Numbered from the stretch's first letter, positions 45,321 through 57,590 are shown. The stretch is 64,000 bases of DNA from Siphonodentalium dalli (GCA_032622095.1 CP136063.1:120984723-121048722), one strand, 5' to 3'. The notes: a model not told the origin generated them from the sequence alone. Made by a program: numbers and translations.

Positions 45321-45741
45321 CCATGCCCATTCTAGACTGGTTCACCCGTGAGGGCGGTCAAACCAACGCTCAGCTGCGCTCTGAATGGGTGAACTCGGAG
45401 TTATTTGTCAGAGCTCGGTGGACACAGTGGATTCTGTTTTAATCCCCATCGAGCTTCTGCATTCTCTATGCGCGGCTTCCATGGTTTGAACTGGATCATC
45501 AATGCTCAAAAGAGTTGACTGGAAGCGGTTTTGCAGTACCATGCAGGTCACTCAAGTAGAACCCTCTACTGGCCCTGGTCTGGTATAGGACCAACCGGAA
45601 TACACCGGTCCGGAGATGCCGAGACCACTGAGAGGAAGAGGAAGAAGACCCCTTCGTGACACCGCAGGGAAGCTGACTGCCGGGCCAAGTGGAGACAGGG
45701 GAGAACTGAGTCACACAGCCCCCCCCCCCCCCCCCCCCCCA
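45321..45741 (+). repeat. C-tailed dispersed repeat, copy 1
   Basis: CATGCCCATTCTAGACTGGT through GGAGACAGGGGAGAACTGAG and a 20-base C run is about 93% like 49180-49587. ORFs in it are not conserved in frame between the copies. It may be the 3' part of a retroelement, but no RT motif is visible. Confidence 0.7.
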
Positions 45742-45972
45742 CTTTCGGTGATTTGTGTGGTGGACTGGACGAATGTATTCTTGGAGATTTTTTTTGTACC
45801 TTACTCAATCGTACCGATAGAATCACGTATATGCTGAAATTGTAAAGTTAACAGCACCGGTGTATAATATGTTTTTGAAAATATGATAAATCGTATCCAT
45901 AGGGTCAGGATAGGCTGAGATTGTAAACTTAAAGTCACCAGTGTAATAATATGTTGTTGAAAATATAAATAA
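45742..45972. repeat. Short tandem duplication
   Basis: GCTGAAATTGTAAAGTTAAC...GTGTATAATATG (45831-45887) is repeated in diverged form at 45911-45970 (GCTGAGATTGTAAACTTAAA). Nothing else is recognised. Confidence 0.5.
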
Positions 45973-46158
45973 TACCACAGCAGAATTATGGGTAATTTTT
46001 CAGGATTTTAAATCCTGAAAAATTACCCATAATTCTGATGTGGTTAAGTGGTCAATTACTTTGGGCATTACTGTATCCCATATAAGGATGTGAGGTCTGA
46101 TGATAACTCCATCTACATACAGTAATGTCCAAAGTAATTGACCACTTAACCACAGCAG
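45973..46158. repeat. Compound fold-back palindrome
   Basis: Two hairpins share an arm. First: CCACAGCAGAATTATGG plus TAATTTTTCAGGATT pairs with its inverse ending CCATAATTCTGATGTGG (46041). Second: GTGGTTAAGTGGTCAATTAC to TTACTGTAT pairs with its inverse at 46116-46152, and CCACAGCAGAATTATGG then appears a third time. Such structures are typical of fold-back or MITE insertions and can extrude as cruciforms. Confidence 0.75.
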
Positions 46159-46680
46159 AATTATGGCGTCCAATATGGTCTTCCTAATTCTGCTCCAAAA
46201 ACATGTATATTGAATATATGGATGTTTATTGGCGGAAACCGATTATTTCAATGATATTTTCATTAACTGGGATCCAAATCCCGACCTACATATGCGGGAG
46301 CGCGCTTCGCGCGCGACTGTTTCTTACGCATATGTGCATATTTAATAAGCCAACAATTGGAACCACAACAGAGAAGATTGGCGGGGGTCCCTTGCGCTTG
46401 CGCAATCTGTCCATCGAAAAATATTTAGACATCTCAAGACAAATAGTTGCGAAGCCAGCACCACAATTCTTTTCCTCCATAGTAAATCTTAAAACAACTT
46501 CTAAGGAATTATTTATTTACCTTATATTTGGTATGGAGCGTCCTTGGTTTACTGGAGTTCAGATTTGTTAACATCACGTCACCAAGTTAATTACTTGCGA
46601 AGCCACAGCCATAACTATTTCCCTCCATAGTAATTCTCAAAACAACTTCTTAAGAACAATTGACCAGGTCAGTCGCGCAT
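46159..46680. repeat. GCGCGC hairpin and 66-bp duplication
   Basis: GAGCGCGCTTCGCGCGCG (46290-46308) is a tight hairpin. GCGAAGCCAGCACCACAAT...AACAACTTCTAAGGAATT (46449-46512) is repeated at 46598-46660. A 122-codon ORF across this stretch has no domain and runs through the hairpin. Confidence 0.5.
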
Positions 46681-47192
46681 TTATTGGAAGGGCCACGGTC
46701 AATAAAAAAAATTTTAAACCAAATTTTACATTTAAATTATTGCTTTATTTAACCCAAAAAAAATTAAATGAGAAAATTAACTTTTACTACTTGCTAAATT
46801 TTATCTTTTAATTAGTATTTCATTTAAATTTTAGTATTTACAGTATACTAAGTCCAAGTCTTTATAATCTGTTGAGTGACCCCACAGTCGTTTACTTGCT
46901 TTGTTAGTAATAATTTGAAGGATTACTTGTTTAAACGCAATTGTTATAAAAAGATTTTATGTATTTTCTATAATTTCTATTTATATGTAATACTATAATC
47001 TTGGCGGCGTTACCATTTCTGACTATGGTTTTCTTGTATATATTTGTGCAACAGAAACTTCAATACCACAGTCGAACGAGTCATACTTCACTGTACAAAT
47101 AACAACCTGACCGTAATAAGGAACAAGATAAATATGAAGTTTGGTGATGATCGGATGAGTGAAGTGGACTGTGCTAAACGGTTTAGTAATGC
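46681..47192 (-). repeat. AT-rich DNA with inverted copy of the 55-kb repeat family
   Basis: 46906-47050 is the reverse complement of 55.24-55.39 kb (GTTACCATTTCTGACTATGG, TAATAATTTGAAGGATTA). 46681-46905 is AT-rich with no match. Confidence 0.55.
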
Positions 47193-47495
47193 TTAAAAAG
47201 ATTCTTACCTTAATATTTTTATGTTCACTTTATAAACTTCACTGAGTCATCTTTGTCATGTATTGAGTTTGATATCTTTTGTTAACAGTTTATAAATCAT
47301 GTATGTCTCATGTTTGTTATTTTAATTTATGTGTTTATTATCATTAAATAAAGTTGCATTCCTTAAAAAGATTCTTACCTCAATGTTTTTATGTTCACTT
47401 TATAAACTCCACTGAGTCATCTTTGTCATGTATTGAATTTGATATCTTTTGTTAACAGTTTATAAATTATGTATGTCTCGTGTTCGTTATTATAT
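47193..47495 (+). repeat. 170-bp tandem duplication
   Basis: TTAAAAAGATTCTTACC starts copies at 47193 and 47363 that agree closely for about 130 bases. The first ends ATTAAATAAAGTTGCATTCC, which resembles a retroelement 3' end. Confidence 0.7.
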
Positions 47496-48945
47496 TATAT
47501 ACACTTTATAGTGTGTTTCAGAACGAAAAAAAAAATGAATAAAATCAACAAATTTGTAAATTTAAAAACAATTCAAACGTTGTTGTATTCCATGTCCCAG
47601 CCCGGACATATACACAAAATTTCAATAATATTCATTGAGAAACAACGGACCAATATAACACCCCGTATACATCTTTTATTCCGAGTTGGCCTTTTATTCC
47701 GAGTTGGCACACGTCGATTGGGGCGAGTTAGCCCTGGGGCGAGTACGCCGATTCCGGCACCTTCTCTATTTGCAGCAGGTATACGTTTACGCTGGTTTAC
47801 GCGTAATTTAATTTACAAAGTTCCCCAATTGGTATCGTAAATAGAGCGACCTTATTGGACAGAGAATGCCTCTGTTATTGATTATCAAGTTGCTATACAT
47901 TAAAAACGACAAATTCACATGCTCGTTCAAGCGCAGTAGTCTATTTTCCCCATGTTAAAGGACATCCACAAATACTAAATAACGCTAACCTACTGCGAAT
48001 GTTTGACACGACAACTGTTAACTTATTTGGGTTGAATTCATCTGACGCGGTATTATTCCTCAAAATAAACAACAAAACCATCGTTACTTGGAAATGTAGT
48101 TTGGGCTAACATTTACATAAATCCTCCACATCAATTATCCCGACACACACGTCAGATGAAAAACAGCCATGAAGTAAACGGCCAAATTGGCCGAAATGAC
48201 ACGTGGTAGGCCTATTGCATTCTTAGTTACTTCGGAATAGACTGCTTTTTTGCTATCGATGACTTGTCTGGTAACGAACAGTTGTTGGTTTTTCTAGCAT
48301 GCGTGCCCGAAGCCGCCAGTCGCCACGTAGAATCTGATATTGAATTTATCACATTCCTAATCAGAAGGGCATTCCTATTATGGACAACATACATGGAATT
48401 GGTCGTGTAACGACATGTCTATACATGTTCGAATGCAGTCTGGCACAATGTCAGTCTCCAACATCATCCGGATAACGAATGTCAAAATTGTAACTTGCGG
48501 AGTAATACTATACACCAAACGTTTTATATAGCAATGATCGACGTCGTCACGACGTAACCACCCATGCGACTCACGTCCATAAAACGGTTTACTGCATGAT
48601 GTGGTTACACACCTGTGTTCGGAATGACACACCCATCGCACACACCCTATAATGTACGCGTACGCAAATGATCATGTCCACAGTATAAACGAATGCCCCC
48701 GATATATAGCTTTTATATTCTTATTTTTATTATACACATAGGCCTATATAGGTATACATAGAAGCACCTTATATATAATCTGGGTCTTGGATGCCAAAAT
48801 ACTGTGTGTCGTCAGGTGTCGTCCTCAATTATTATATTTATATCTATTGTATCGTATAACTTCTATTTTATATCTATGTAGTCATATATGTATTATGAGT
48901 TGTATTGTATGTGTTACTTGCTCTCCGGTATTGGAGGAAATAAAG

Positions 48946-48951
<6 letters not shown>
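47496..48951. other. Unannotated intergenic DNA
   Basis: No gene, RNA or repeat is supported. ORFs of 80-123 codons (for example 47469-47840) show no domain. Confidence 0.45.

Positions 48952-48998
<47 letters not shown>
48952..48998. repeat. (TA)n microsatellite
   Basis: About 46 bases of alternating AT, directly before a GGCGCGCGCGGAAAGCGC unit. Confidence 0.9.
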
Positions 48999-49000
<2 letters not shown>

Positions 49001-49179
49001 GCGCGCGCGGAAAGCGCAAAACATGCGATATTATGTCGCGTTCGTATCAAGATAGGTAAGTTGATTTATCAAAATAGCTAAGTTGTTTAATCAAGATATA
49101 TAGTAAGTTGATTAATCAAGATAGCTAAGTTGATTAAACAAGATAGTAGTACATAAACTGGTGTGGCCGGTGGCGGTTT
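48999..49179. repeat. GCGCGC unit followed by AAGATAGCTAAGTTGATTAA repeats
   Basis: Matches 44750-44850. The phrase TCAAGATAGCTAAGTTGATT is repeated about five times here and twice in the other copy, so the two loci share an origin upstream of the C-tailed repeat. Confidence 0.65.
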
Positions 49180-49590
49180 CATGCCCATTCTTGACCGGTT
49201 CACCCGTGAGGGCGGTCGAACCAACGCTCAGCTGCGCTCTACACGGGTGAACTCGGAGTTATTTGTGAGAGCTCGGTGGACACAGTGGATTCTGTTTTAA
49301 TCCCCAACGAGCTTCTGCATTCTCTATACGTGGCTTCCATGGTTTGAGCTGGACCATCAATGCTCAAAAGAGTCGACTGGAAGCGGTTCTGCAGTACCAG
49401 GCCACCCAAGTAGAACCCTCTACTGGCCCTGGTCTGGTAGGACCAACCGGAATCCACCGGTCCGGGGATGCCGAGACCACCGAGAGGAGAGGAAAGAAGA
49501 AGACCCATTCATGACGCCGCAGGGAAGCTGACTGGCGGACCAAGTGGAGACAGGGGAGAACTGAGTCGCACAGCCCCCCCCCCCCCACTG
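49180..49590 (+). repeat. C-tailed dispersed repeat, copy 2
   Basis: CATGCCCATTCTTGACCGGT to GGAGAACTGAGTCGCACAGC and a 12-base C run. It is the partner of 45321-45741; no MITE lies beside this copy. Confidence 0.7.
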
Positions 49591-49955
49591 ATATATATTT
49601 GGTCTCCGTCTGTGATATCACCACCATCGAATGCAGGGACGCCTTTGCCACCCGGGATGCCCCTGCCGTCGTTATCGATGCCACCCGGATGTCCCTGCCG
49701 CAGATTTCGTGGAACCGATACATGATGGAAACTGAATCTTCATTCACGCCACATACGCGTCGCAATACCACCACAGCCCTGAGTCTGCATCATCACCACC
49801 AAAATCAACAACTCCACCAGCATCAGACGATCCACCTATTCCGCTGCTGAGTTCCAAGACCTCACCAACAGAGTACTGGAGAATATATACCTGACGCCAC
49901 AGACATCAGAGCAAGATGCGAACCACTGATTCCAGCAGCGTCGAGCTCTCAACGG

Positions 49956-49988
<33 letters not shown>

Positions 49989-50635
49989 GAATCATCATCG
50001 TCATCCAATAGGAAAAAAGAAAAAGAAGTGAGAGAAAACCAAAACAAAATATAGATCATTTTCACTAGACACCGAAGCCACGACAAATAGTTTTTGCGGC
50101 TGGCGCAACCAATTTCGTGGCTGGTGGCTCATGCAGTCGCGATGTTCGTGGCTGACGAAATATGGCGGCTCAGCCGGCTGAGATGTTCTCATTCAGCGTA
50201 TTTTCGTTTCCGAAAATGTCCAAATCCCCAGTTATACATGTAGACCCCAAGTCCTTTGTTTATTTTCGCCATTATGGAAAAGCCTAACACCACAAGAATA
50301 CGTGTGGTCTGGAATTATACGGGTTCACCACAAACGCTAAAAAAAACGCATGGATGTACTATATGTAGTTTCCCACCTAATCGGTATAAGTTACATTGAG
50401 ACTATATTTTAACCCTTTCAAGTTTCAATACTGAATGGATGCTCCCATTCAGTTATATGAAAGCATGCATTGGAAGAGTCTATTCCACAATGAGAGGTCC
50501 GAGTGTTCTGATAATATAACAACCAAGCAGTGTCCATGCATATATGCCGATATTAGGCAATGCGGTTTAGTTCTTTGCGATTCATGAATATCTGTCTTTC
50601 GTTATAGACACCAAAAACGAGCCCTCAGCGTGCTG
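49591..50635. other. Unannotated DNA with a (CAA)n microsatellite
   Basis: GCCACCCGGATGCCCCTGCC-like phrases repeat twice at 49649-49699, and a CAA tract lies at 49957-49989. 50.03-50.63 kb shows nothing recognisable. Confidence 0.45.
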
Positions 50636-50928
50636 ACCGTGCTATGTCCCACGAGATATCGGCCGTCCTGTGCTATGTTCCTCGAGATACCGGCCGTCCC
50701 GCTATGTTCCTCGAGATATCGACCGTCCCATGCTATGTTCCTCGATATATCGGTCGTACCATGCATGCTATGTTCCTCAAGATATCGGCCGTCCCATGCT
50801 ATGTTCCTCGAGATATCGGCCGTCCCATGCTATGTTCCTCGATATATCGGTCGTACCATGCTATGTTCCTCGATATATCGGCCGTACCATGCTATGTTCC
50901 TCGATATATCGGCGGTCCCATGCAAATT
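50636..50928. repeat. 31-bp minisatellite, about ten units
   Basis: The unit TGCTATGTTCCTCGAGATAT + CGGCCGTCCCA repeats at 31 bp with variants (TATATCGGTCGTACCA). Because 31 is not a multiple of three and the unit lacks stops, all forward frames stay open; the 116-138-codon ORFs here are artefacts. Confidence 0.9.
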
Positions 50929-51129
50929 CGAATTCTGTTCAGCAGGATGTCGTTCTGTATGTTCAGCATTCCATCCCATTCCGCAGATTGTCATGTCCCA
51001 AAATGACAAAATTTCAATGAAAATATCATACCTAACCCCTGTCTAATTATATCATAAAATTCCGTACCTGATTCTACGACAGCATGAAACCGCTTTTTAT
51101 TGGGGATTTGGGGGAGAACCCGGGAATAT

Positions 51130-52480
51130 TTGGAAGGGGCGGCAACTACCTTGAAAATCGCAAACAACGCGTACGAATTAACTCCAGTTTTTTCCAAATA
51201 CGCACCAATAACAGCAGGAGCCCCCCACGGATCCGTAATCGGGCCTCTTATGTTTCTCATATATATAAATGACATTTCGAACAATTTAGAATCCCGAGCT
51301 GGACTATTTGCCGATGATACATGTCTCATGAATGCAAACTCTGATCTACAAACTTTAGAATCGACGATAAATAATGACATGCGGAAAATCAATGAATGGG
51401 CTGAAAAGTGGTTAGTCAAATTTAATAGTGCCAAAACTAAAGTACTGCTGTTTACAAGTATAGAAAATATTATAAAACCAGATATAGTTTTCAACGGAGC
51501 TACCCTTGATTATACACACAGTCACACACACCTGGGTATTGACATCTCAGAAGATTTATCATGGAATATTTATATCGAAAATATATGTACTAAAGCCTAT
51601 GCAAGACTTTCCCAAATGAGAAAACTGAAATATCTTCTTAACCGTCAGACTCTCGAAATATTATATTTATCTCACGTCCGTCCATTAATGGAGTATGCTA
51701 GTTGTGTATGGTTTGGGGCACCTGACTATCTATTAAAAAGACTAGATGATATACAGATCGAAGCTGCACTTATAGCTACAGGTTGTACAAAATCGGTCCC
51801 CCATGATAGGTTGCTCTTTGAACTCGGATGGGAGAAGCTGGAAAGTGGGCGGTATGTTAAACGAATGAGTATATTTTACAATATTGCAAACGGCAAAGCC
51901 CCCGCCTACTTAACTCAGCTTCTTCCGTCAAAGGTTAAGGATAAATGTGATTACGAACTGAGAAATGCATCAAATTTAAATCGTCCCATTTCAAATAGCA
52001 AAAGAACAGATAAAACTTTCTTCCCCACATGCGTTATGTATTGGAACAAATTGGATGAAAAAAAAGAAAAGAAACATTCCACTCGATAGGTTCAAGAAAG
52101 CACTAGTAACTAAGCCATTAAAACCACCAACATATTTTTCATATGGTAAACGGCTATTGAACATCCTTCATTGTAAACTGAGGTGTGAATGTAGTAATCT
52201 ACAAGCTGATAAACTTCAAAATTATATAGCAATTTCTGCTACATGTAGGTGTGGACATTCTGTAGAAAACGCTTTCCACTATTTTTTTGAATGCCACCTA
52301 CACTTTGAAGAAAGAATTACACTTCGTAATAATCTTCTGCGCTTTAATATACATTCAGTTAAAACACTAATATTTGGGGACCCGAACTTAAAACAATTAG
52401 AAAATGAACATATATTTAAAGCTGTGCAAAATTACTTACGAGATACAACTCAAGAGGAAAATCCGACAAAGTTCTATTAA
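51130..52480 (+). pseudogene. 5'-truncated non-LTR retrotransposon (LINE), RT fragment with two frameshifts
   Basis: Three frames carry consecutive parts of one RT. The first part, in one frame, has YLENRKQRVRINS (51138-51190). A shift at a T6 run near 51190 moves to the second frame, which has APHGSVIGPLMFLIYINDIS, FADDT with the catalytic Asp pair (about 51310-51318), KWLVKFNSAKTK, HLGIDIS and LSHVRPLMEYASCVW. A shift in an A8 run near 52058 moves to the third frame, with RCECSNLQAD, CRCGHSVENAFHYFFEC and FEER, the C-terminal Cys/His region common in CR1/Jockey-group LINEs. The endonuclease domain and any ORF1 are missing, which fits 5' truncation at target-primed insertion. It cannot make a functional RT as it stands. 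Confidence 0.8.
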
Positions 52481-52825
52481 GACGCTCGCATCATTTGAAT
52501 GCAAATTGTAAAAATGTTAACAATGCACCATGAGGTACATGTATCACATTTAAAACAGCTACTTGAAATCATTATTGAAATTATTTAGAATTGGTGGGGT
52601 GGTGAGACTATACAAACTATTTTTCAAATAATATACAATGATATACTGTATGTATACACTTGTAAATATGTTATACCTATTGTGTTGACAACCCAAATTA
52701 TTATGTATGAGTGTTATAACGGCAATTGGGAGAGGGTGTTATGTATAAGTGGATCGCACTTGTCCTCCAATCCCATGCAATGCCAATCTGTGTTGTTATA
52801 TACTTATTGGTAATAAATATGTTTA
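52481..52825 (+). mobile_element. 3' UTR of the LINE
   Basis: AT-rich UTR with a stem formed by GGCAATTGGGAGAGG and CCTCCAATCCCATGC (52721-52785). It ends TAATAAATATGTTTAAACC with AATAAA at 52812-52817. The same end style appears at 39.93-40.10 kb. Confidence 0.65.
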
Positions 52826-54431
52826 AACCAAACCCATTCCCTACAATTTTAACCCACTTTGAAATTTTGGAGGGGTCATGGGCATGGTTTTACATGAAAA
52901 TGACATGGTGAGAATGGTGGTGAAAATTAGAGCCCGAAGCCGCCATCACAAGCCGCCCCCGCCGCCAGCCATATTGGCCAGAAGCCGCCGCCAGCCATAA
53001 TTATTATCCTGACGTCAGCCACATGAAAAAAACTCCGCCACCGGAATTGTAAAATGGTTTAGCCAAGTGCATGGGCTTGTATATGTCAAGCACAACTGTA
53101 CTGTGCTCGACACCTGTGTCCATTTTGTCTGGTCTAATAATCAATATATAAATTTTTCAGACCATGCATATCAAATAAATTAAAATCATGCAGCACCTAA
53201 TTGCTATAGCTTGTAAAATAAACCATGAACCTGCATGCACGTCCGATTAAGAATATTCTGAATCAGAATGATTCAATATTAACACATACCAGTAACACGA
53301 TAGGCTACCACGTGTGTATACTATTATGATTGATAACCCGAAAATTTGACATTCGCGATATCTATATATTAACGAGGAAACCGGTATATTGTGGCTCATT
53401 CGACGATAAAACAATGACGCAGCTGCCATTGTGACGATTCAACCAACCTATGAGATAACTTCCGCTAGGAAACAGCGGAAATGTACAGTCAATTTTGGTA
53501 TTTATAAAGGAGTTACATGTTAAAAAGTTGACATCCGTAATCTTGTCGCAAAATCAAGTAAGTTTATACCGATACACAAATTCAAAAGCATGCAAATATT
53601 ATTGTTCACACTAAATCAGATATAATATAAACGACAACAGTAGATTTAGCCGTATAATGCATATATACATGTACTAATACATGTACATCGAAAATCGAAG
53701 GGGGGGGGGGGGTGGGTCATATTCCCTGCTCTGACGCTTATATAACATGCTTTTTATGCATATCAACCAGACCTATTTAGTATTCATGCACCTATTCAGA
53801 CACCCATGCACCTAAAGTTTTTATTGAAATTTTGTATGTATATATTTCAAATATCAATAACTAACGGTTAACCCATATCTTTCCAAAGATATATTGAGAA
53901 GATGTGCATGCCAATGCAGATGTACCGCGGTGAATTTAAAGACCATGATGGGTAGATGTCCAGTGGTGAATTTAAAGCCACACAATACCTTCGAAGTGGG
54001 TTCATGCAAAATAACATATATTTTATAAAAGTCTGTAAAATAACTATCAATTATAGATAATCAAAGTTTAATCAAACCTGGCGGTAAATATTCATTGGAA
54101 AAGATAAATGTATTGGACAATATTCTGAATATCTCATTTATTCCAGTTTAGAATAAACTATTTGAACTTACTATACGCGACCTTGCTTACTACGCTGTAA
54201 CAGTTTTGTTTACATAACAATGCTTTCAACACGCGAAATGTCGAGATCTAACAATAATGAATATAAAAACAAAGTTGATATATTTCTCCACCGTCAACCA
54301 TTCAGACTACAACAGTTGAACTATTCAATCAAGAACAAAATAATTATATAACTGTTCGCAAAAAAAGTGAAGATGATTGGAACTAGACGTTACATGGCAT
54401 AAAACTAGAATATATCCACTTGCCTGAGACA
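52826..54431. other. Unannotated intergenic DNA
   Basis: No gene or RNA is recognised. GAAGCCGCCGCCAGCCAT is repeated twice at 52930-53000, a G run lies at 53700-53712, and GGTGAATTTAAAG is duplicated near 53929 and 53965. Confidence 0.4.
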
Positions 54432-54914
54432 TTAAAGGTACTCAATCCGATAAAACTCCTCTCAATTACTATTTCAATGGCTTTGTGGGTCAAAAATATT
54501 TGATTCGAGTCGAGGAAGTCATCCATCAAAGCTCAGATTTGTTAGATATCGATTTTAGAAATCTATTATTTTTCATTATCGGGAATACTTTCTGGCCCAC
54601 AACTCAGTCAAAATTGCGTTATTATTACCTCTTGATTTTAGAGTTATCCATCCTTGTCTGTTTGAATTGTGTTTTGGTGTACACATCTCGCGCATGTTAC
54701 GAAACTGACGGCAATTATTAGTACTCATCTCGAGAAACTAACAAATTTCAAAAATCAATATCTAATAACTTTGTTTGATGGGTTCCTCGACTCGAATCGA
54801 AAATATTTTTTACCCCCAAAGCCAAAGAAATAGTAATATAAGACCCTCTGGTCGGATTGTTGTTGTTGGAATCTGTTGAGATGGGGACCCTCTGTTCGGA
54901 TTGAGTACCTTTAA
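54432..54914. mobile_element. TTAA-flanked MITE, AGGTACTC family, copy 2
   Basis: 483 bp, perfect inverted ends (TTAAAGGTACTCAATCCGA and its inverse) with TTAA at 54432-54435 and 54911-54914. Better preserved termini than copy 1. CCCTCTGGTCGGATTG is a subterminal copy of the end. Confidence 0.8.
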
Positions 54915-55239
54915 TCTTGATTGGAATTACGACAATGATTGGATGAAAAATACGTTATGGTCACATGTAAATTGCATGTGTCTATACGGAATGAGTGGAC
55001 AGGGTTAATAGTTTTAAGATAATCAACCAAATCACCCCACCTGTATACATGCAGGTCAGGCCCGTTTCAAACGACGGATTTTTGTCGACTCGAATCTTAT
55101 TCCAGACCCATATTTGTATTAAATGCCTCCAAGATGCGACGTAGGAAACAATTAGATCGGTGTCAGACGCACCACAGACGAATCTCCGTCCAATTCAGAC
55201 GAATCTTCGTTACCAAAAAGCCGAATGCCCCCCAAGTAC
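54915..55239. other. Unannotated stretch
   Basis: Nothing recognised apart from a duplicated CAGACG(A)ATC(T)TCGT phrase near 55180-55210. Confidence 0.4.
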
Positions 55240-57250
55240 CGAATGCAAATGATACAAGAAAACCATAGTCAGAAATGGTAACGCCACCAAGATCATATTA
55301 TTAGCCATAAATATAAATTATAATATAAAATATATTGGTTACATGAATTCCGTTAAAACAACTAATCCTTCAAATTATTACAAAAAACTACGGCTTATTA
55401 CAGCTGAAGGGGTCACTCTCACCAAAAAAATTGCTGAAGGGTACACATGATTTTCAAAATGTGCTGAAGGGTACACATGATTTGAAATGTCATTATAAAG
55501 GACATTCAGTCTTCGTATCTACCATGATTTATGTCAGAGAATAATTGTTTACGTTCCAATGAATATTAAAATGTACTGAAAACAAACTGCTAATGGGCGC
55601 CAGACTCATACCTAATCACCGAACGCAATTAACGCGTCATAATACATGTAGTTCTATACTGCAACTATAAGACATCCAGCGAATACACGCGTAGTACACC
55701 CCACGAAAACCCGAAATGTGTTGTCCTGCGAGATATCCCATCGCTATAGCTCAATTTGACACGGCCAGATTAGCTTTTCTGCAATATCCTAAAACAATAT
55801 AGCTTCTCAAATCATCGGCATAGTCAATAGAACTTTCACGAACTTGGACATTCCAACTACAGATTTTACCGGGTCGGGGTCGCAGTACAACTTTAACGCG
55901 TCCCAACATAACCGGAAAAAAACAATAATCTATTTATAAAACCTACATAGGACCATGGATTTATACAATTTGGCCAACAGTATACACCGGTGCGTTAATG
56001 ACGTATCAGTATCCTTTGAATTCCGTATCAGTATCCCATGAAATTAGGTCACCGGAAGTTGACGATGTCAGATGACTGGGAATCATTCGGCAAACCTCGT
56101 CAGATTCCGTCACCGTTTCACAAAGGTCACAGGTCGAGGAGTTCAGAATGGACTGGGAATGTTCAATGGAGTACTTTTGCCCGGTTGATGACATGGGATG
56201 GTGTAACGTAGTAGTTTTGCCCTTTGTGACATGAGATGAACCAAAAATTTGTCATATATAATAAACGCTTTATCGGTACAGTGAAGTGATATGGGCTGCA
56301 ATATCACGTCTCGTTGACGATGTCAGATTGCCGCATCAAACTCGATGCCTGCGGCAGCTCGTTTGATACGGCGATCTGACATCGTCATCTCGGCGTGATA
56401 CTGCAGCCCATATCACTTCACTGTACCGATAATGCGTATATATTATACAAGAAAACAATAGTCAGAAATGGTAACGCGCTCAAGATCATACATTATATAT
56501 CCATGATTGTAATTATAGAATATAAAATATATTGGTTTCGCGAATGACCAATTCAGAATTCCGTTACAAACCAAAAATCAACATTATTGACATAATAATG
56601 TAAAGGACAATAAACGAAATTGAAATTCCCAACTAAACCTTTTACCGGAATCGGCCTCCTGGTCACGCAGTTCGACTTTTAAACGGGAAACCCCATTATC
56701 TATAAATAAAATGCACAACGGACCAGCCATCTAGAATTTGGAGAACAGTATACATGCGGCGCGCGCTAATGAAACAAGAAAACCAATGTCAGAAATAGTA
56801 ACGCGCTCAAGATCATATATTATATACCCATGATTGTAGTTATACAATATAAATATGTTGTGTTCACGAATGACCAACTCAGAATTCCGTTAAAATGACA
56901 ATAACAACTAGCACCTAATTAACGAACCGGCGGCCGACCACAACCTGTGCAGTGGGCTGCAGAACGAAAAGTGTCTACAAAAGTTGAAATATATAAGACT
57001 TACAAATTATCTCTTTCATTTCTTTTATTTGTAATTGACATAGCTTCTCACAAACCAAAAATCGACATTATTGACATAATAATATAAAGGACAACAAACG
57101 AAATTGAATTTCCCTGCAGCTACACCTTTTACCGGACTCGGCCTCCGGGTCGCAGTTCGACTTTTAAATCCGTCCCAAAAATTCACATTTCTATAAATAA
57201 AACCCCAGCGCCCAGGCGAATCAAGAATCTCTTAATTAGTATACACGCGG
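55240..57250 (+). repeat. Dispersed-tandem repeat family (CAAGAAAACCA / ACCTTTTACCGG modules)
   Basis: Module 1, ACAAGAAAACCATAGTCAGA with GTAACGC and AAGATCATA, occurs at 55249, 56451 and 56776, and inverted at 46.9-47.05 kb. Module 2, ATTATTGACATAATAATGTA with CTTTTACCGGAATCGGCCT and CGCAGTTCGACTTTTAAA, occurs at 56580 and 57058, and in diverged form at 55862. The arrangement suggests several overlapping insertions or duplications of one ~350-500-bp element. Confidence 0.65.
56271..56432. repeat. ~72-bp-arm fold-back palindrome
   Basis: TTATCGGTACAGTGAAGTGA through GACGATGTCAGATTGCCGC pairs with its inverse ending CACTTCACTGTACCGATAA across a loop of about 15 bases. A few mismatches in the arms. 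Likely a fold-back transposable element inserted in the surrounding repeat family. Confidence 0.85.
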
Positions 57251-57329
57251 AGCGCGAAATAAATTTATATGCTGTATGTAAGCATTGCTTAGGTATTCTG
57301 GTAGTTTGATTTCTCAACAACAGGGCACG

Positions 57330-57590
57330 TCACTGACTCACATCTTATAATAATAAGGGGTAGAGGTGGCACTTTATAACAATTCATCTACAGCGGTATT
57401 ACTTATTATAAGGGGTAGGGGTGCTACCACTGATTTATAATAATTAATATAAACCGGCATTATTTATGATAAGTCATAGGGGTGGTATAGCCTCTGATTT
57501 ATAATAATTCATATATACCGGTATGACTTATTATATAAGGCTTGTAGTCTTTGATTTATAATAATTCATGTATACCGGTATTTACATGCA
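57330..57590. repeat. ~60-bp minisatellite
   Basis: Four to five units of TTTATAATAATTCATATATA + CCGGTAT with ACTTATTATAAGGGGTAGGG spacers. Confidence 0.75.

Noticed and set aside
46203-46571. 122-codon ORF
   Set aside because: It spans a GCGCGC hairpin and a duplicated repeat segment. No motif.
50630-51046. Three overlapping ORFs of 116-138 codons
   Set aside because: A 31-bp repeat without stops keeps every forward frame open.
50991-51494. 167-codon minus-strand ORF
   Set aside because: It is antisense to the LINE reverse transcriptase and has no domain of its own.
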